Shown: piece after piece, positions 23,660 through 34,899 of the stretch
Layout of the letters: each line of letters opens with the position of its first letter
Numbering within the stretch: the stretch's first letter is position 1
The notes under the pieces: generated by a model
What the model saw: only the letters and a program-made list of their open reading frames with translations
What the model was told of the DNA's origin: nothing
Databases searched by the model: none
Origin: Jacaranda mimosifolia
Taxonomy: Eukaryota > Streptophyta > Magnoliopsida > Lamiales > Bignoniaceae
Length of the DNA: 64,000 bases
NCBI GenBank assembly: GCA_018894105.1
Contig: CM032132.1
Coordinates: 30,803,379 to 30,867,378, forward strand
Reading direction: 5' to 3'
Translations under genes and position numbers: made by a program

Positions 23660-25070
23660 TAGTTGTTCCACTGTGGCAAAAAGGGGCACTGGAAAAGAAA
23701 TTGTAAAGCTTACCTTGCAACCCTTGAGAAGGGTATGTACTTTATTAAAGTTCACATGACAACTAATTATTCCACATGGGTATTTGATACTGCATGCGGT
23801 TCTCACCTTTCTAATTCATTATAGGGGATGGAAAGAAGAAAGAGTCTTCGTGAAGGGGATATGATCGTCTACTTAGGAAATGGAGTAAGAGTTGCAGCCA
23901 CTTTCCAAGTCGTCATCAAGTTGGACTTGGGGAATGCTTGCATTGTACTTGATCCAATTTATTATGTACCTCACCTTGTTAAGAACATTGTTTTAATCAC
24001 CATTCTTGATAATGAAGGATTTGATTTTTCTATAGCAAATGGGAAGTTGATGGAATTAAAGAATAGTTCTTTGATTACTCAAGGTACATGGATAAATGGA
24101 TTGTACATACTTGATTCTCAACCTTCACTAATGCACATTCAATCAAGTAAAAGAAAATTAGATATCCAAGAATATGCTATTTTTTGGCATGCAAGACTTG
24201 GTCATATCTCTAAAAATAGGATGAGCAAATTAGAAGCTCTCAAAGCCCTAAATGTTAGTGGCATCGAGGATCTTCATACTTGTGAATCTTGTTTAAAGAG
24301 AAAAATGACCAAAGCTCCTTTTTTAGGACAAATGGAGCAATCCACAAGTCTCTTGGATTTGATCCATACGGACATTTGTGGACTACTAAAAGTTAGTGAA
24401 AGAGGAGGCTATTCCCACTTCATCACCTTCACCGATGACTATAGTCGGTTCAAACACATGTTTCTTATGAAGAACAAGTCTGAAGCCTTTGAAAAGTTCA
24501 AAGAGTATAGGAATAAAGTAGAAAAGCAATTGGGGCTAAGTATTAAAGCTCTTCAATCGAATCGAGGGGGAGAATACTTGAGCACCAAATTCTTGGATTA
24601 TTTAAAGGAGAATGGGATTCTCTCTCAATGGACTCCACCCGATACACTTGAACACAATAGAGTAGCCGAGAGGAGAAACCACACCTTGTAGGACATGGTA
24701 CATTCTACGATAAGTTTTTTCGATGTGCCTATATCCTTTTGGGGATACGCTTTAGAAACAGCAGCAAAGCTACTAAATATAGTACCTTCAAAGTTGGTGC
24801 CCAAAACACCATATGAGATATGGTTTGGCAAAGCACCCTCTTACTGATATCTTAAGATTTGAGGATCTCCCGTTTACGTGAGACGAACAATGAGAGATAA
24901 GTTGGATAGTAGATCTACCTTATGCAAGTTTGTGGCATACCCTAGAGAGTCCATAGGCTATTATTTCTATGATCCCTCGGAACAAAAGGTGTTTGTTTCA
25001 AGGAACACCCACTTTTTGGAAAAGAAATTTCTATTAGATAGAAATTGCATTATTATTGAACTTGATTAAG
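23660..25070 (+). pseudogene. copia-2 zinc knuckle, protease and integrase, nearly open
   Basis: The knuckle reads L-F-H-C-G-K-K-G-H-W-K-R-N-C (about 23662-23703), so only the first Cys is lost. Protease follows with WVFDTACGSHLSN (about 23778), Ala replacing the active-site Gly. A stop then precedes the 287-codon open block 23828-24691. That block contains the gag-pre-integrase motif W-H-A-R-L-G-H and the integrase core, with IHTDICG, FTDDYSR, a changed second Asp (L-Q-S-N-R-G-G where the family has L-R-S-D-R-G-G) and the E-x-x-N-R-V-A-E-R-R-N region. A stop (about 24689) and two more near 24845-24860 break the rest. The C-terminal CKFVAYPRES...FVSRNTHFLEKKF block ends at 25069. Confidence 0.9.
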
Positions 25071-26728
25071 TTCAAAATGATCAAGAAAACCCACAAGCGA
25101 TGGAAATAAATGAGCTAGCAGAGCCCAGTACACAACCTCTATGTAGGTCGAACTGAATCAAGAGGTAACCTGAAAGGTTTAGATTCCTTCATGAGACGAG
25201 CTAATCGGATGATGATCCGAAGACCTATGAGGAAGTTATGTTAAACATAGATTCGGGACGTTGGCTTGAAGCCATGAGATCCGAAATAGACTCCATGTAC
25301 TCAAACAAAGTATGAGCTTCGGTAGATCCACCAAAAGGAATAGTTCCCATTGGTTTCAGTGGATCTATAAGCGAAAGCTTGGAGCAGATGGGGAAGTGGT
25401 AACTTTTAAGGCATGACTAGTGGCAAAAGGTTACACTCAAAGACCCAGTATCGATTTTAAGGAAACCTTTTCACCGGTCGCTATGCCTAAATCCATTCGG
25501 ATTCTACTTGCCATAGCCACATATTGTGACTATGAGATATAGCAAATGGATGTGAAAATTGCTTTCCTCAATGGTGACATTGAAGAAGAAATCTATATGG
25601 AGCAACCACAAGGTTTTACATCCAAGGGAAGTGAGCAAAAGGTTTGCAAACTCTAGAGATCTATTTATGGACTTAAACAAGCATCCCGAATTTGGAACAT
25701 ACGTTTAGACAAAATGGTCAAATCGTTTGGCGTTGTCAAAAATGTGTATGAACCATGTGTGTACAAAAAGCTAGTGGGAGTTCAGTACAATTTATTGTGT
25801 TTTATGTTGATGACATCCTTCTCATTGGGAATGAGGTAGGAATGTTTGAGTGTACTAAAGCATGGTTATCTACACAATTCTCTGTAAAGGATTTGGAAGA
25901 AGCATCCTACGTATTGGGAATATGTATCTATAAAGATAGATCTAAGAGGATGCTGGGGCTATCCCAAACCCTGTACATTGATAAGATACTAAAAAGGTTT
26001 AGTATGGAAGAATCCAAGACGGGATTTCCTCCCACGGGACATGTTATTCATCTCTCAATTTCTATGGCCCCCAAGACTGAGGAAGTGAAACAAATGACAT
26101 CTCACATACTTTATGCCTCCGTTGTAGGTAGCATAATGTATCCAGTTCAATGTACAAGATTGGATAGGCACACTTGCTAACTGTTACGAGTAGGTTCCAA
26201 TCCAATCCCGATGAGAGTTACTAGATATCCGTGAAAGCAATCCTTAAGTACTTGAGAAGGACTAAGGACTTGTTTTTGGTATACGACAATAGAGAATTAA
26301 AACCAGAGGGGTTTTCGGATTCAAGTTTCCAATCTGATGTAGATGACCTCAAATCCACTTCTGGATTTACATTTTGCCTCAATGGCGGTGTGGTGAGTTG
26401 GAAGAGCTCCAAACAAGATACCACGGCTGATTCCACTACTGATGCAGAATATATTGCGACTTTGGAAGCTGCAAAGAAAGGTGGTTGGATGAAAAACTTC
26501 ATTCAAGAGTTAAATGTACTGCATAGCATTGTTGAGCTAGTTGTTGTCTTCTGTGACAACACCAGGGCGGTGGCACAAGCTAAAGAGCCAAAATCTCATC
26601 AGAAATCCAAGCACATTTTAAGGCGATATCATTTGATCCGGGAGATCATTGAAAGAGGCAACATCCGAGTGGAAAGAGTTGCCTCGAAAGAGAATATAGC
26701 AGATCCACTAACTAAGCCTTTAGCGTAA
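25071..26728 (+). pseudogene. copia-2 reverse transcriptase and RNase H, broken
   Basis: The first half of RT (25320-25750) is shifted among frames with several stops. The second half is open at 25755-26180 and keeps F-Y-V-D-D-I-L-L-I-G-N, the copia catalytic box. RNase H is open for 165 codons (26231-26728), with the first Asp in G-F-S-D-S, Glu in T-D-A-E-Y-I-A and Asp in F-C-D-N-T-R-A-V-A, and the canonical tail around KENIADPLTKPLA. It is the best-preserved coding block of the window's retroelements, but the upstream breaks preclude a working polyprotein. Confidence 0.9.
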
Positions 26729-26787
26729 AAGGTCTTTGAAGAACAACTTGAGAAGATGGGTCTCAAGGCCATGGGGCATTGTCTTTA

Positions 26788-26802
26788 GGACAAGTGGGAG
26801 AT
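26788..26802 (+). other. Polypurine tract of copia-2
   Basis: GGACAAGTGGGAGAT lies immediately before the 3' LTR. It is the same tract as in copia-1 with substitutions. Confidence 0.8.
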
Positions 26803-29050
26803 TGTTGGAATAGTGCCCAACAAGCTAATTAGAATGGCCTTGAAAAACCTATTTCCTTGTAAAACAATCTTGCTTGAACGATATTCTTTATATGGCCACC
26901 TTCATTTTATGCTTTATATTACTTCACTTGCATTTGGATGAAGCCTTTAGATCACACATGACTACGGGACTTGGTTAGGTGACCATGGAATAAGTCTTAT
27001 GCGATCGTGATCTTTATTCTTTCAAGTCATAGGATCTTAGGAGACAGGGGCATCTAAGATCCAGATAGACTTGCATTAACGATGCATAAATCCAAGAGTT
27101 GGACATTGCTCTATTCCATAAGCAATTTGTATGAGATACGGGTGCATGTTAGTGGATGCTTGTTAGAGAATAGGCACTAAAGACCCACTAGAGAATCTAC
27201 TAGATAGTCGTAGTGGCAAGTCGGTAGTGGTTAATTCTTCTGCTTATGCTAGTGCATATTATTAGTCCTCTGATATGAAGATCCATGGTAACTTTATGTC
27301 CGATCCTCAAGCTTTGACTCTTCCTTGACCACTTAGCGGTTCTTTCGAGTTGAGGTTGGGTATGAGCTACTTGACATGGAAGTTTGTGAGATCCAATATT
27401 GAATCCAACTCCTCGCTTATGTAAAGGGCGAGTATATCTTCTATATGTTCTATAATGATCGATTCCAAGAAATCCTAGAGCAAGGTGGTGTGACAATTTG
27501 GTAAAGGAGCTTTCTAAAGGTGAGTCACACAAGGGAATCGAACATTGAGAATAGAAACATAGTATCAAGACTATTAGGGAGCTGAAAAATATCTTGCCCT
27601 AAGCCTTTTTTAGGAGGTAAGAGACGGAAGGACCGTATTTGCATGGTACGCGTAGAGCTATGATGGTTCTCCAGAATATTCATTTTGGCCAATTAGTTGG
27701 GCTACATAGGCTTGAGGTTGAGCATCGACCATGGAGATTAGGTACTATTCAATTAATAAGATTAATTGAATTGAGTTGATTAGTTTAAAAGGAGTTTTAA
27801 ACTAAAATGAATATAAGATATTCAAAAGTCACAAAGAGTTGTGAGCCCATGTCAATGAATGATAGAACCCACTGGGTCACACACAAAAGCCAAATAGTTT
27901 CCGAAATTGGTAGAGAAAATTTTCTATATGTTAGAAAATCACCCTTGGGTGACCGATTTTCAAGGTTCCAATCTAATGGTCAATTTTGGTTTGATTAATT
28001 TAAGTGTTAAATTAATCAACTAATTTAAGAGTTAAATTAGACCAATAACTAAGGATTTAATTATTTGGTACCTCATTGGCCATCAATTGGACAAGTTGAC
28101 TTAAAGAGTTAAGTTGATTAATTTAAGCTTAAGAGTTAAGCTTGTTTGATTTAAGAGTTAAATCAAAGGTTAATTAATTAAATTAAATAGTTTAATTTAA
28201 TTAATGGGAAGAATACTTTTTGGAGGGAATATTTAAATGAAGTGTTCATTTAAATTAGCATCTTAATTAATTTAGAATTAGATTCCAAATAAAATTGAAA
28301 TGCACTTGAAATTCAAGTAAGACTTGAATTTGAATTTTGCCAACTTGGCATGCCACTTGGGCGGTCACTTTGAGAAAGGTGTGATGACAACTAGCATTAT
28401 ACCTTCCACCCTCTATATATAGATATAGAGGGTATGCAAAATTCGAAAGAAGCTGCTGTAGAGTGTGAGAATTAGATTCTTGAATTCCCTCCAAAATCTC
28501 TTTCTCTCTCTCCATGCATTGCATCATGAGTTGAAGCTTTGCATATCTTCTTCTTCCCAACCTGAAAATCAGCCTTCTCTACCTTATTTTATCCTCTCTA
28601 ACTTCAACTTCTAGTGAGGAGAAATTGGAAGATTGTTTGGTGTGTGGATTGTATCAATAGAGGCTAGGCGATTGACTTGCTTGGTTTTGGAGATCTACTT
28701 GTAGCAGCTTCCGGTTAACGAATTTTTATGGAGCAATCCAGAAGTATTTTTAGCTCCAATTTTTCATCATAGCTTCCTCTGTGTGTAGAGGTATTAAAAG
28801 TTTAATTTCCTAAATTTTGGAGTAGTTTAACCTAGGAAAACGTTGCCATCTTTCCATTGTGCTAGTTCTAGATAGTTTATGGACTCGTGAGAGATAGTTA
28901 ATGTTCTCCTTGATTTTGAGCTACAAGAGGTAACTCTTCATCCTAATTTAGATCTATAGCATGTCAAGATCCTTGGGAGCTAGAGTAGCTTAGTTAATAT
29001 CAAGCTTATGAAGTTTTGATTTATGGATCTTAATGCTACTCTGGCCTTTA
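26803..29050 (+). repeat. 3' LTR of copia-2
   Basis: It starts TGTTGGAATAGTGCCC and ends CTGGCCTTTA (CA mutated to TA) at 29050, before the duplicated GTTTT. The TATA box is at 28414-28422 and the U3 palindrome array at about 27985-28205, both as in the 5' LTR. Confidence 0.95.
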
Positions 29051-30340
29051 GTTTTGCCATTTTGCTTATGAGAGAAACGTCTCCAATAAATTCCTGGTAG
29101 ATTTCTCCTAGGGCTATCATTGGATTATTAACTTGGTGGAACTGCATTTGTCGGTATTCTCCAAGACTCTAGAACCAGTCTTTGAGAGTACCTCCAAATC
29201 TACATGCAAATTTTCTTAAAACAACTAGCAAATTGGCTCTTTCTCTTGTGAGTTGCAAGTCAATCCAAGCAATAAAGGAATGGAGTCTATCTCTCATTTT
29301 GGACACAGGGATGTCATCAAAGGTGAACCACGGACCATTGGCTGGTTTGGAAAATGAATTCTCTATGGGCAAGGTCACTACTGGTTGATGTAATTCTATC
29401 TCAAAGTCATAGTTCCCAGCAACTTCTTCTTCTCTTTGTTAGCTTGATCCTATCTTGGAAGTCATCAACTTGGATATTATATCAAGAAGCTCTATTTCAG
29501 AGTTGTTCTCAGACTCACTATTGGAAGATTCTTCATGGGATACCTCAGATGAGATATCTGAATCCATAATAACGAGTTCTTCCTTGGTAGAATCTTCTTT
29601 GGCATCGAACGAGATATTTAGATTAACCAAGATTGGCTCTTCTTCCTTGGGATCTTATAGTGCCATATAAGCTTCAAGATGTGGCAGATCTTCTTACTTT
29701 ATTTTGGAGATGGATTGTGGAAAGAAATATGTTGGTGCCTTTCTTTCTTCTTCAGCTAAGAATTTTGATTTAGTAGGTTCTGGGGAAGATGTTCTTTTTT
29801 TTTGGAAGGCTGGAGGTCATAAAAAAGTGTTTTAAGTAATCTGGTGGTGAGGTTGGAAGAGAGTATGGATAAGAAAGCTAACTAGTATATGTGAGATAGA
29901 AAGATTATATCACCTTTTGTTTATCAACTTCTAGCTGGTCAAGTTGGGCTCTCAATCTCCTTATCTAAACTTCTTTTTGGTAAAACTCCTTATCGAACTT
30001 TCTTTGATCTAAGAAAAGTTATAGGTCTCTATCAAGAGTACGTACCTTTTTGACAAGGTCATAATAGATTTTCTACATCTTGGAAGCCAAATTGTCAACC
30101 TTGGCTTTAGTGGAGTTTACCTTAGAGACAACTTGCTCCATCTTGCTATCAAGATCTTTTAAGACCCCATTCTATGCTCTGGCATTTGTAGTTTGCCAAT
30201 TGAGGACCTCTTCTGCCTGTTAGAGGCCTTATCCTTCCATCACTGTCAATTCCTGTGACTGTACATAGGGCTTTGGTGAAGCGCGATTAGAATTGTTAGT
30301 CTGTCTCTCCATCGGTGGAAGGTCTTGTTTATAGTGGAAC
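29051..30340 (-). pseudogene. Endogenous pararetrovirus coat-protein region, N-terminal half
   Basis: Open block 29169-29378 carries PWFTFDDIPVSKMRDR and L-x-L-T-R-E-R, a conserved stretch of the caulimovirid coat protein, and runs towards a G-T-L-K-D-W-F end. Upstream in viral sense is an acidic Ser/Glu-rich segment (about 29440-29630) and a heptad-rich coiled-coil-like stretch (about 29940-30220) with stops. The 3' end in viral sense is cut at 29051 by copia-2 and continues at 18699 in the same frame. Stops after G-T-L-K-D-W-F and elsewhere make it a pseudogene. Confidence 0.78.
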
Positions 30341-31620
30341 ATCATACATGGTTAAACAATAGGAGATGGAAGGATGTTACCTTTTGACCCTTGCATTCTG
30401 CACATAGTACTCTGTTCTTTTCATATTTGTGCAAGGCCTTTCTCATAGCAAGGTAACAGTTAAGGCCATGGTGGCTTAGTGTTAGGATCTTCAGGTTCTT
30501 GAGGTCTACAAGAATTTCTCCTAAAGATTTTATTCTTTTCTTCTATTGTCTGCGACGTTGGTTGTAATCTTCATCATCAGATTCCCACTCGTCAAAAAAA
30601 CATCATGGATCACACTCTAAATGATCCATTAAGTGTCTATTGATCTTGCCTGTGTAAGCTGCTCTTCTGTCTGAATCAAAATCGCCTAGAAGAGTATAGG
30701 GATCTTTTGCCTGTGTAGGAGCTGATACAACCATCATCTATTGGAAGATGACACCTGATGGCCCTTCATTTTTCTAGACATCAAAGATGGTCTTTACATG
30801 TCCACCACTGGTCTCTGGAATTGAAAGCTAGAAGACTTCTCTGTTTCATGAATCTGGTGTAGCAACTCATAAATAGTGATCCATTCTGTAGGCATGAGCT
30901 TTTCAAGTTCTTTTCTTCTGAGCTGTTTCAGAACCTGGACAATTGTGGGAACTTCATGTTTTGAACCGGTAAGGACTATTAAAGCATCATGTGTTCCTTA
31001 GTTTTGTAAATCAAAGCTGTAGTTTTGTAACTTGTGCATGATCTGGTGATAAAGAGTTGCCATACAAGCAGATACAGCTTGCTCAGCACCTGAGCCTTGG
31101 ACTTGGACCATAACATTGTTGGAAGGTAGGGATCATCTAGAGATATATGGTAATTTGGGGAAAACGTTACCATGACATTTCCAGCATTATAACTATCACT
31201 ACCTACCAATAACAGCATTTTGGTACCCAATACAATGGGTACCAAGGAGTGTGATCTGGCCAAAACTGGCATTCATTTCTTTCCATCATGAGAAAAGACA
31301 AGACGGATGGCTCCAAGGTGAAGGTGGGTGTAACCTTCTCTTTTCCAACCAAATATTAACTCCATTAGAATAGAAGGAGCCACGTAATGTTCTCTTTTAG
31401 AAGATCTGAGCACATACTGGTCCATCTCGGAAGACTGTACATATTCCTTGATGTAAAGTTGGGACTTGAGCAGAGCTTTGATGCTTTTGATACCTTGAGT
31501 ATTGCGATGAAGTTTGGTACATTGGCCACATGCTCTCGGAAAAGGTTAACATTCGGCAAGGCATGTCATCTAAGCAACCCTGGGGAGGTTCGACTGCTAG
31601 TGTGGTGAGTTGGCCACGTA
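30341..31620 (-). pseudogene. Endogenous pararetrovirus movement-protein region and linker
   Basis: In viral sense the sequence begins near 31620. A block with VAPSILMELIFGWKREGY then H-L-G-A-I-R-L (about 31290-31385) is followed by a stop at about 31276 and then the open block 30979-31272, with V-L-G-T and Y-H-I-S-L-D-D-P-Y-L. These fit the 30K-superfamily movement protein that opens caulimovirid polyproteins and would move virus through plasmodesmata. A linker with acidic D-E-W-E-S-D-D-E-D-Y-N and basic K-K-R stretches and a C-A-E-C-K-G-like pair follows (30340-30960). The placement upstream of coat resembles petuvirus- and florendovirus-type genomes. It is broken by several stops. Confidence 0.7.
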
Positions 31621-31644
31621 TACCAAATAGGTTAAATGATCAAT

Positions 31645-32130
31645 TCTGATGGTGCAACCACATACCCCTTGGGAGGCCTTGTGGTGGGCTTATGCAAAAT
31701 CTTCTTGAATGTTGTGATCATTTATTAAGCATTATAATAATGCAGTTGCTTACCTCCTAAGGAAGCATTTTGTGGGCTTATGCACAGTATCCACGTACTT
31801 CTAGAGGAGCTAAATAGTGGTGCCAAGTCAATTTGAGTATTGATGAGATTTACTTTTAAAGTGTTGATGTGATGCCACTTACCTCCAAGGAGGATTTATG
31901 GAGGGCTTTCTACGACAACCACATGCCTGCAAGAAGTGGGATTACACTAAATAAAAGTTCTCATTCACCTTTAGGGAGGATTTATTGTGGGCTTTTGCAT
32001 GGCAGCCATGTATTCCTAGAAGGATCTTATACTAAAATTACACCAAATATAAGTTGTTGCTTATGTTTGGAGAGGGTTTACGATAGGCTTTTTCAAGGTA
32101 TCAAGTACCTCTAAAAGAATCGTGTAGTGG
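31645..32130 (-). repeat. Degenerate tandem repeat, about 90-bp unit (copy in minus sense)
   Basis: Four to five imperfect units share GTGGGCTTNTGCA, a CCACATGC/CCACGTA-type segment and ACCTCCAAGGAGGATTTA-like sequence. The same unit recurs at 43005-43235 in the opposite orientation (GCATAAGCCYACTATAAATCC). It is probably a non-coding part of a Ty3-family element lying minus-strand here. Confidence 0.6.
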
Positions 32131-33320
32131 GATTGTATCAAAGAGATGTCAAGTGTACTCTGAGAATGGTGCGCAAGTGCCTCAAGTACTTCAATCGAGG
32201 AGTTTACCTTAAGGATTTAATAATAAAAAGAAAGTAAACTTCATTCATGTAATTACCATTAATGTGATGGTATCGTTCCCATATGGGCTAGTTTTATTAA
32301 GGTAACAAAATCAATAACTACCATTTTTTGAGTTTGGATAACTTTTATTCATTTTAAATGTTCGTTTGCGGCCCTTCGCAGGATACATCTATTAATGTTG
32401 GAGACTTTTCTCCACCTTTATAGAGTGTTATGTTGCTAAGGGTGGTATTCCTTTCTTCTTAAGGGTTCTTTCTCTCATGGTCTCATTTGGGTTATGAGAT
32501 TTCACTCGTTTAATTTTATAGATGTTGGTTTGATGTTCCATGGCAACACAGCAGTCTCCAACCACTTCTTCTATTCTTTGGCTAAGTCTCTTCCATCTAA
32601 TATGTAGCTTTGTAATGAATCATCAGGTTATGAATCTCTTCTTGGCTGTATTTGTGCCCTGGTTCTTTCTTAGGCTTGATTAAGCTTCGTGCACCTTTGA
32701 TCTCATGGTTGTGGAGTGTCTTTTTGGGATGTGTGCAATCTTTCTCAAATTTAGAAGTATCTCAAGGCTCGTTTTTTGTTTTCGCAAAGTTTGGGACTCT
32801 TAATAGTACTTTATTTGCGAATTGTCTTTTAGTTACTTTCATCCATAGTTTTTCTATTAGATCCAAGTGGAGAGCTGTTGATCTCTAGCCACCAAGTACT
32901 ATCTCTATCTAGCTAGTGGAAGGCATCATGAGGTATGATGACCACTAAGCTTTTGTTGCCTATTGGGATCTTCCTCATCAATCAGTGGGCTAAGGGTGCA
33001 TGGATTATTAGGACATCAGTGCACTCGTCACTTCTTATCTTCAAGTCTCCTTCTTCAAGAGTGATATTTGATGGTTTGGCCACACTTTGCATGTGCAAGG
33101 GGTAGTCTTGGCGAGTGGATTTGCATATACTCTATGGTCTTGATGGGTGCTTTGGGACTATATCAGAGTCGCCTCCTTTGGATGCGCTGGCAATCATTGA
33201 TAAAATTATGCAGTGGATAGGTTGTTAGCTGCATAGGGTTGCAGTCCTCTTCGTGGTTCTGATCTCCATGGTTCTCCATACTTAAAGATCAGATGATCTT
33301 AGGATCACTTTTGTTTACTT
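32131..33320. other. Degenerate repeat-derived DNA, no gene identified
   Basis: No frame longer than 78 codons and no motif I recognise on either strand. It lies between the minus-sense repeat array and an AT-rich block, and is probably the rest of the same decayed element. Confidence 0.4.
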
Positions 33321-33540
33321 TTCAAGGGTCTGTTTACTTTGTGATATGGGATGTGGGGTGATAAGATAAAATGAGGGATGAAGAGTAGGATTAGGATAAT
33401 TTTATATTTTTGATAGGATGTTTACTTTGTGCGATGATATGAATGATAAAATTGGATTATTGTATTGAGAATATTTACATAAACATGAATTATAAAACTT
33501 GGATAAATTATAAAAGTCTAAAGTACCCCTAGTTAAGATA
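33321..33540. other. MITE-like fragment
   Basis: GGGTCTGTTTACTTTGTGATATGGG (33318-33342) looks like the terminal sequence of many small plant DNA transposons, and TGTTTACTTTGTG recurs at about 33419. The opposite inverted end is not found, so this is a truncated or mistaken candidate. Confidence 0.3.
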
Positions 33541-33665
33541 TTTTTCTATTTAGCAGAAAAAAATTAATTTTTCTCCATGTCAATACAACATCCAACTATT
33601 TCTTCTTTTTTCTATTTAGCATAAAGAAATTATTTTTTCTCCATTCCAATACAACATCTTTACAC
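33541..33665. repeat. Two-copy tandem duplication, about 67-bp period
   Basis: The unit TTTTTCTATTTAGCA...CAATACAACATC occurs at 33541-33593 and 33606-33659. Both are followed by low-complexity AT DNA including an (AT)n run at about 33673. Confidence 0.8.
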
Positions 33666-33949
33666 AAATTATATATATATATATATCAATTTTTCTTTTA
33701 ATTATTTTAATATAAAAAAACTCATCAACACTTGTTGCGACATTGATCCTTTTCAGGATGATGAGTTTGGATGGATACCAAACCAAATCTAGAACTAGCT
33801 CGAGACTTGGAATCAACTAAAAAGGTTTTGGACTCTTCTAGATGATCCCATGGTCCTAGGATTACCATGACTATCATAATTCCTTAGGATAATCTTGAAA
33901 AGAGTGACAACAAGCCTAGTAGTTTAAGTAACATCAGCAAATAAAGTCC

Positions 33950-34400
33950 ATCCATGCATTGCCATAAGGCAACATGTGTCCTCTTATTCTGACATGTGTC
34001 CTTGAGTTGTAGTAAGGCTAGGTAGTTGTCTGACACGTGTCCTTGTGTTGTAAATTAGTTAACTTGACATGGGTCCTTGTTTCTAGTTTGGTGTTTTGTA
34101 TCATGGCATATGTCCACCTACTATATATAGTAACACAATACTTGTCCAGTCAAGTTGTGTGTTGTAATCATAGGTAGATGACAAGTGTTCCTGAAGTAGG
34201 ATAGCTATTGTAGACTCTAAAAGAACTATTCCAATATGCTATAAATTCCTTTGAGTTCCATACCTATAAATAAGGGATTGTACTCTATTTTGTGTTCAAG
34301 TTTGGATTAAATAAAACCTCTTATTTTTAGATCCCAGCTAGTTTACTTCATAGTTCCTCCATAGTCTTTCTTAGGCCGTAGCTTACATACTTTCAGATCT
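33950..34400 (+). repeat. LTR-like promoter region with G-box-type repeats
   Basis: Five variants of TGACAYGTGTCCTT lie at 33971, 33990, 34031, 34065 and 34104, followed by TATATATAG (about 34132), a further TATAAATAAG (34265-34274) and AATAAA (34310-34315). That order (repeated enhancer, TATA, poly(A) signal) is what a short plant retroelement LTR shows. No partner LTR or coding region was found. Confidence 0.5.
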
Positions 34401-34449
34401 TATGCTGGTCTTCCCATACTAAGTCTAAAGTATGCTCTGCACTTGCCAC

Positions 34450-34890
34450 CATGTGAGAATTTTGAATAAGGCTCGTTGTATGAACACCATTGTCATACTC
34501 AATTTTACAAGCCCTCACCAAAGTGGCACTCAACCGTATTAACAATAAATGATTAAATGTCATGACGGAACCTCACCCATGAGGTATCCAACTAAATTCA
34601 AATCAATTAATCAAGTATTATGATAATAGCTCATGAATGAGGCTCACGTCTCAACATCATTATCGCAATTGATGTCAGCCTTAAGATAGCTTGAATGAGG
34701 TTCTTGGTGAAATATTATTGTATTGACTGATTCTTGCATTAGGACCTTGCCAATGAGGTACTTGACAAAACTTGACTGAAGAGACTAAATACTATGTGGA
34801 GACCTAACTAGTAAGGCACTCAATTGAGTATGATTTGAATGGTTAAATGTCGTGTTAGGTCCTCCTTGGCAAGATTCGCACATACCATAA
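34450..34890 (+). repeat. Degenerate tandem repeat with GCCAATGAGGTACT units
   Basis: About five diverged units, roughly 75-90 bp each, are centred on CCATGAGGTATCCAAC, GAATGAGGCTCACGTC, GAATGAGGTTCTTGGT, CCAATGAGGTACTTGAC and CTAGTAAGGCACTCAA. They are non-coding and probably part of the U3 or 3' untranslated region of the adjoining Ty3 LTR. Confidence 0.6.
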
Positions 34891-34899
34891 TATGTTACT

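Larger units (their letters stand above)
18700..29050 (+). mobile_element. Ty1/copia LTR retrotransposon, copia-2 (complete, inserted in the pararetrovirus)
   Basis: A full-length 10.35-kb element has both LTRs (2227 and 2248 bp), primer-binding site, leader, gag-pol and polypurine tract. It is flanked by GTTTC (18695-18699) and GTTTT (29051-29055), a 5-bp duplication with one mismatch, and the viral coat frame continues on both sides, proving insertion into the virus. LTR ends have decayed from TG...CA to TA...CA on the left copy and TG...TA on the right. It is the better preserved of the two copies of this family, though stops in gag, integrase and RT make it defective. Confidence 0.95.

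Noticed and set aside
32652..32888. 78-codon plus-strand ORF
   Set aside because: No recognisable domain, surrounded by decayed repeats, and without any supporting start or splice context.
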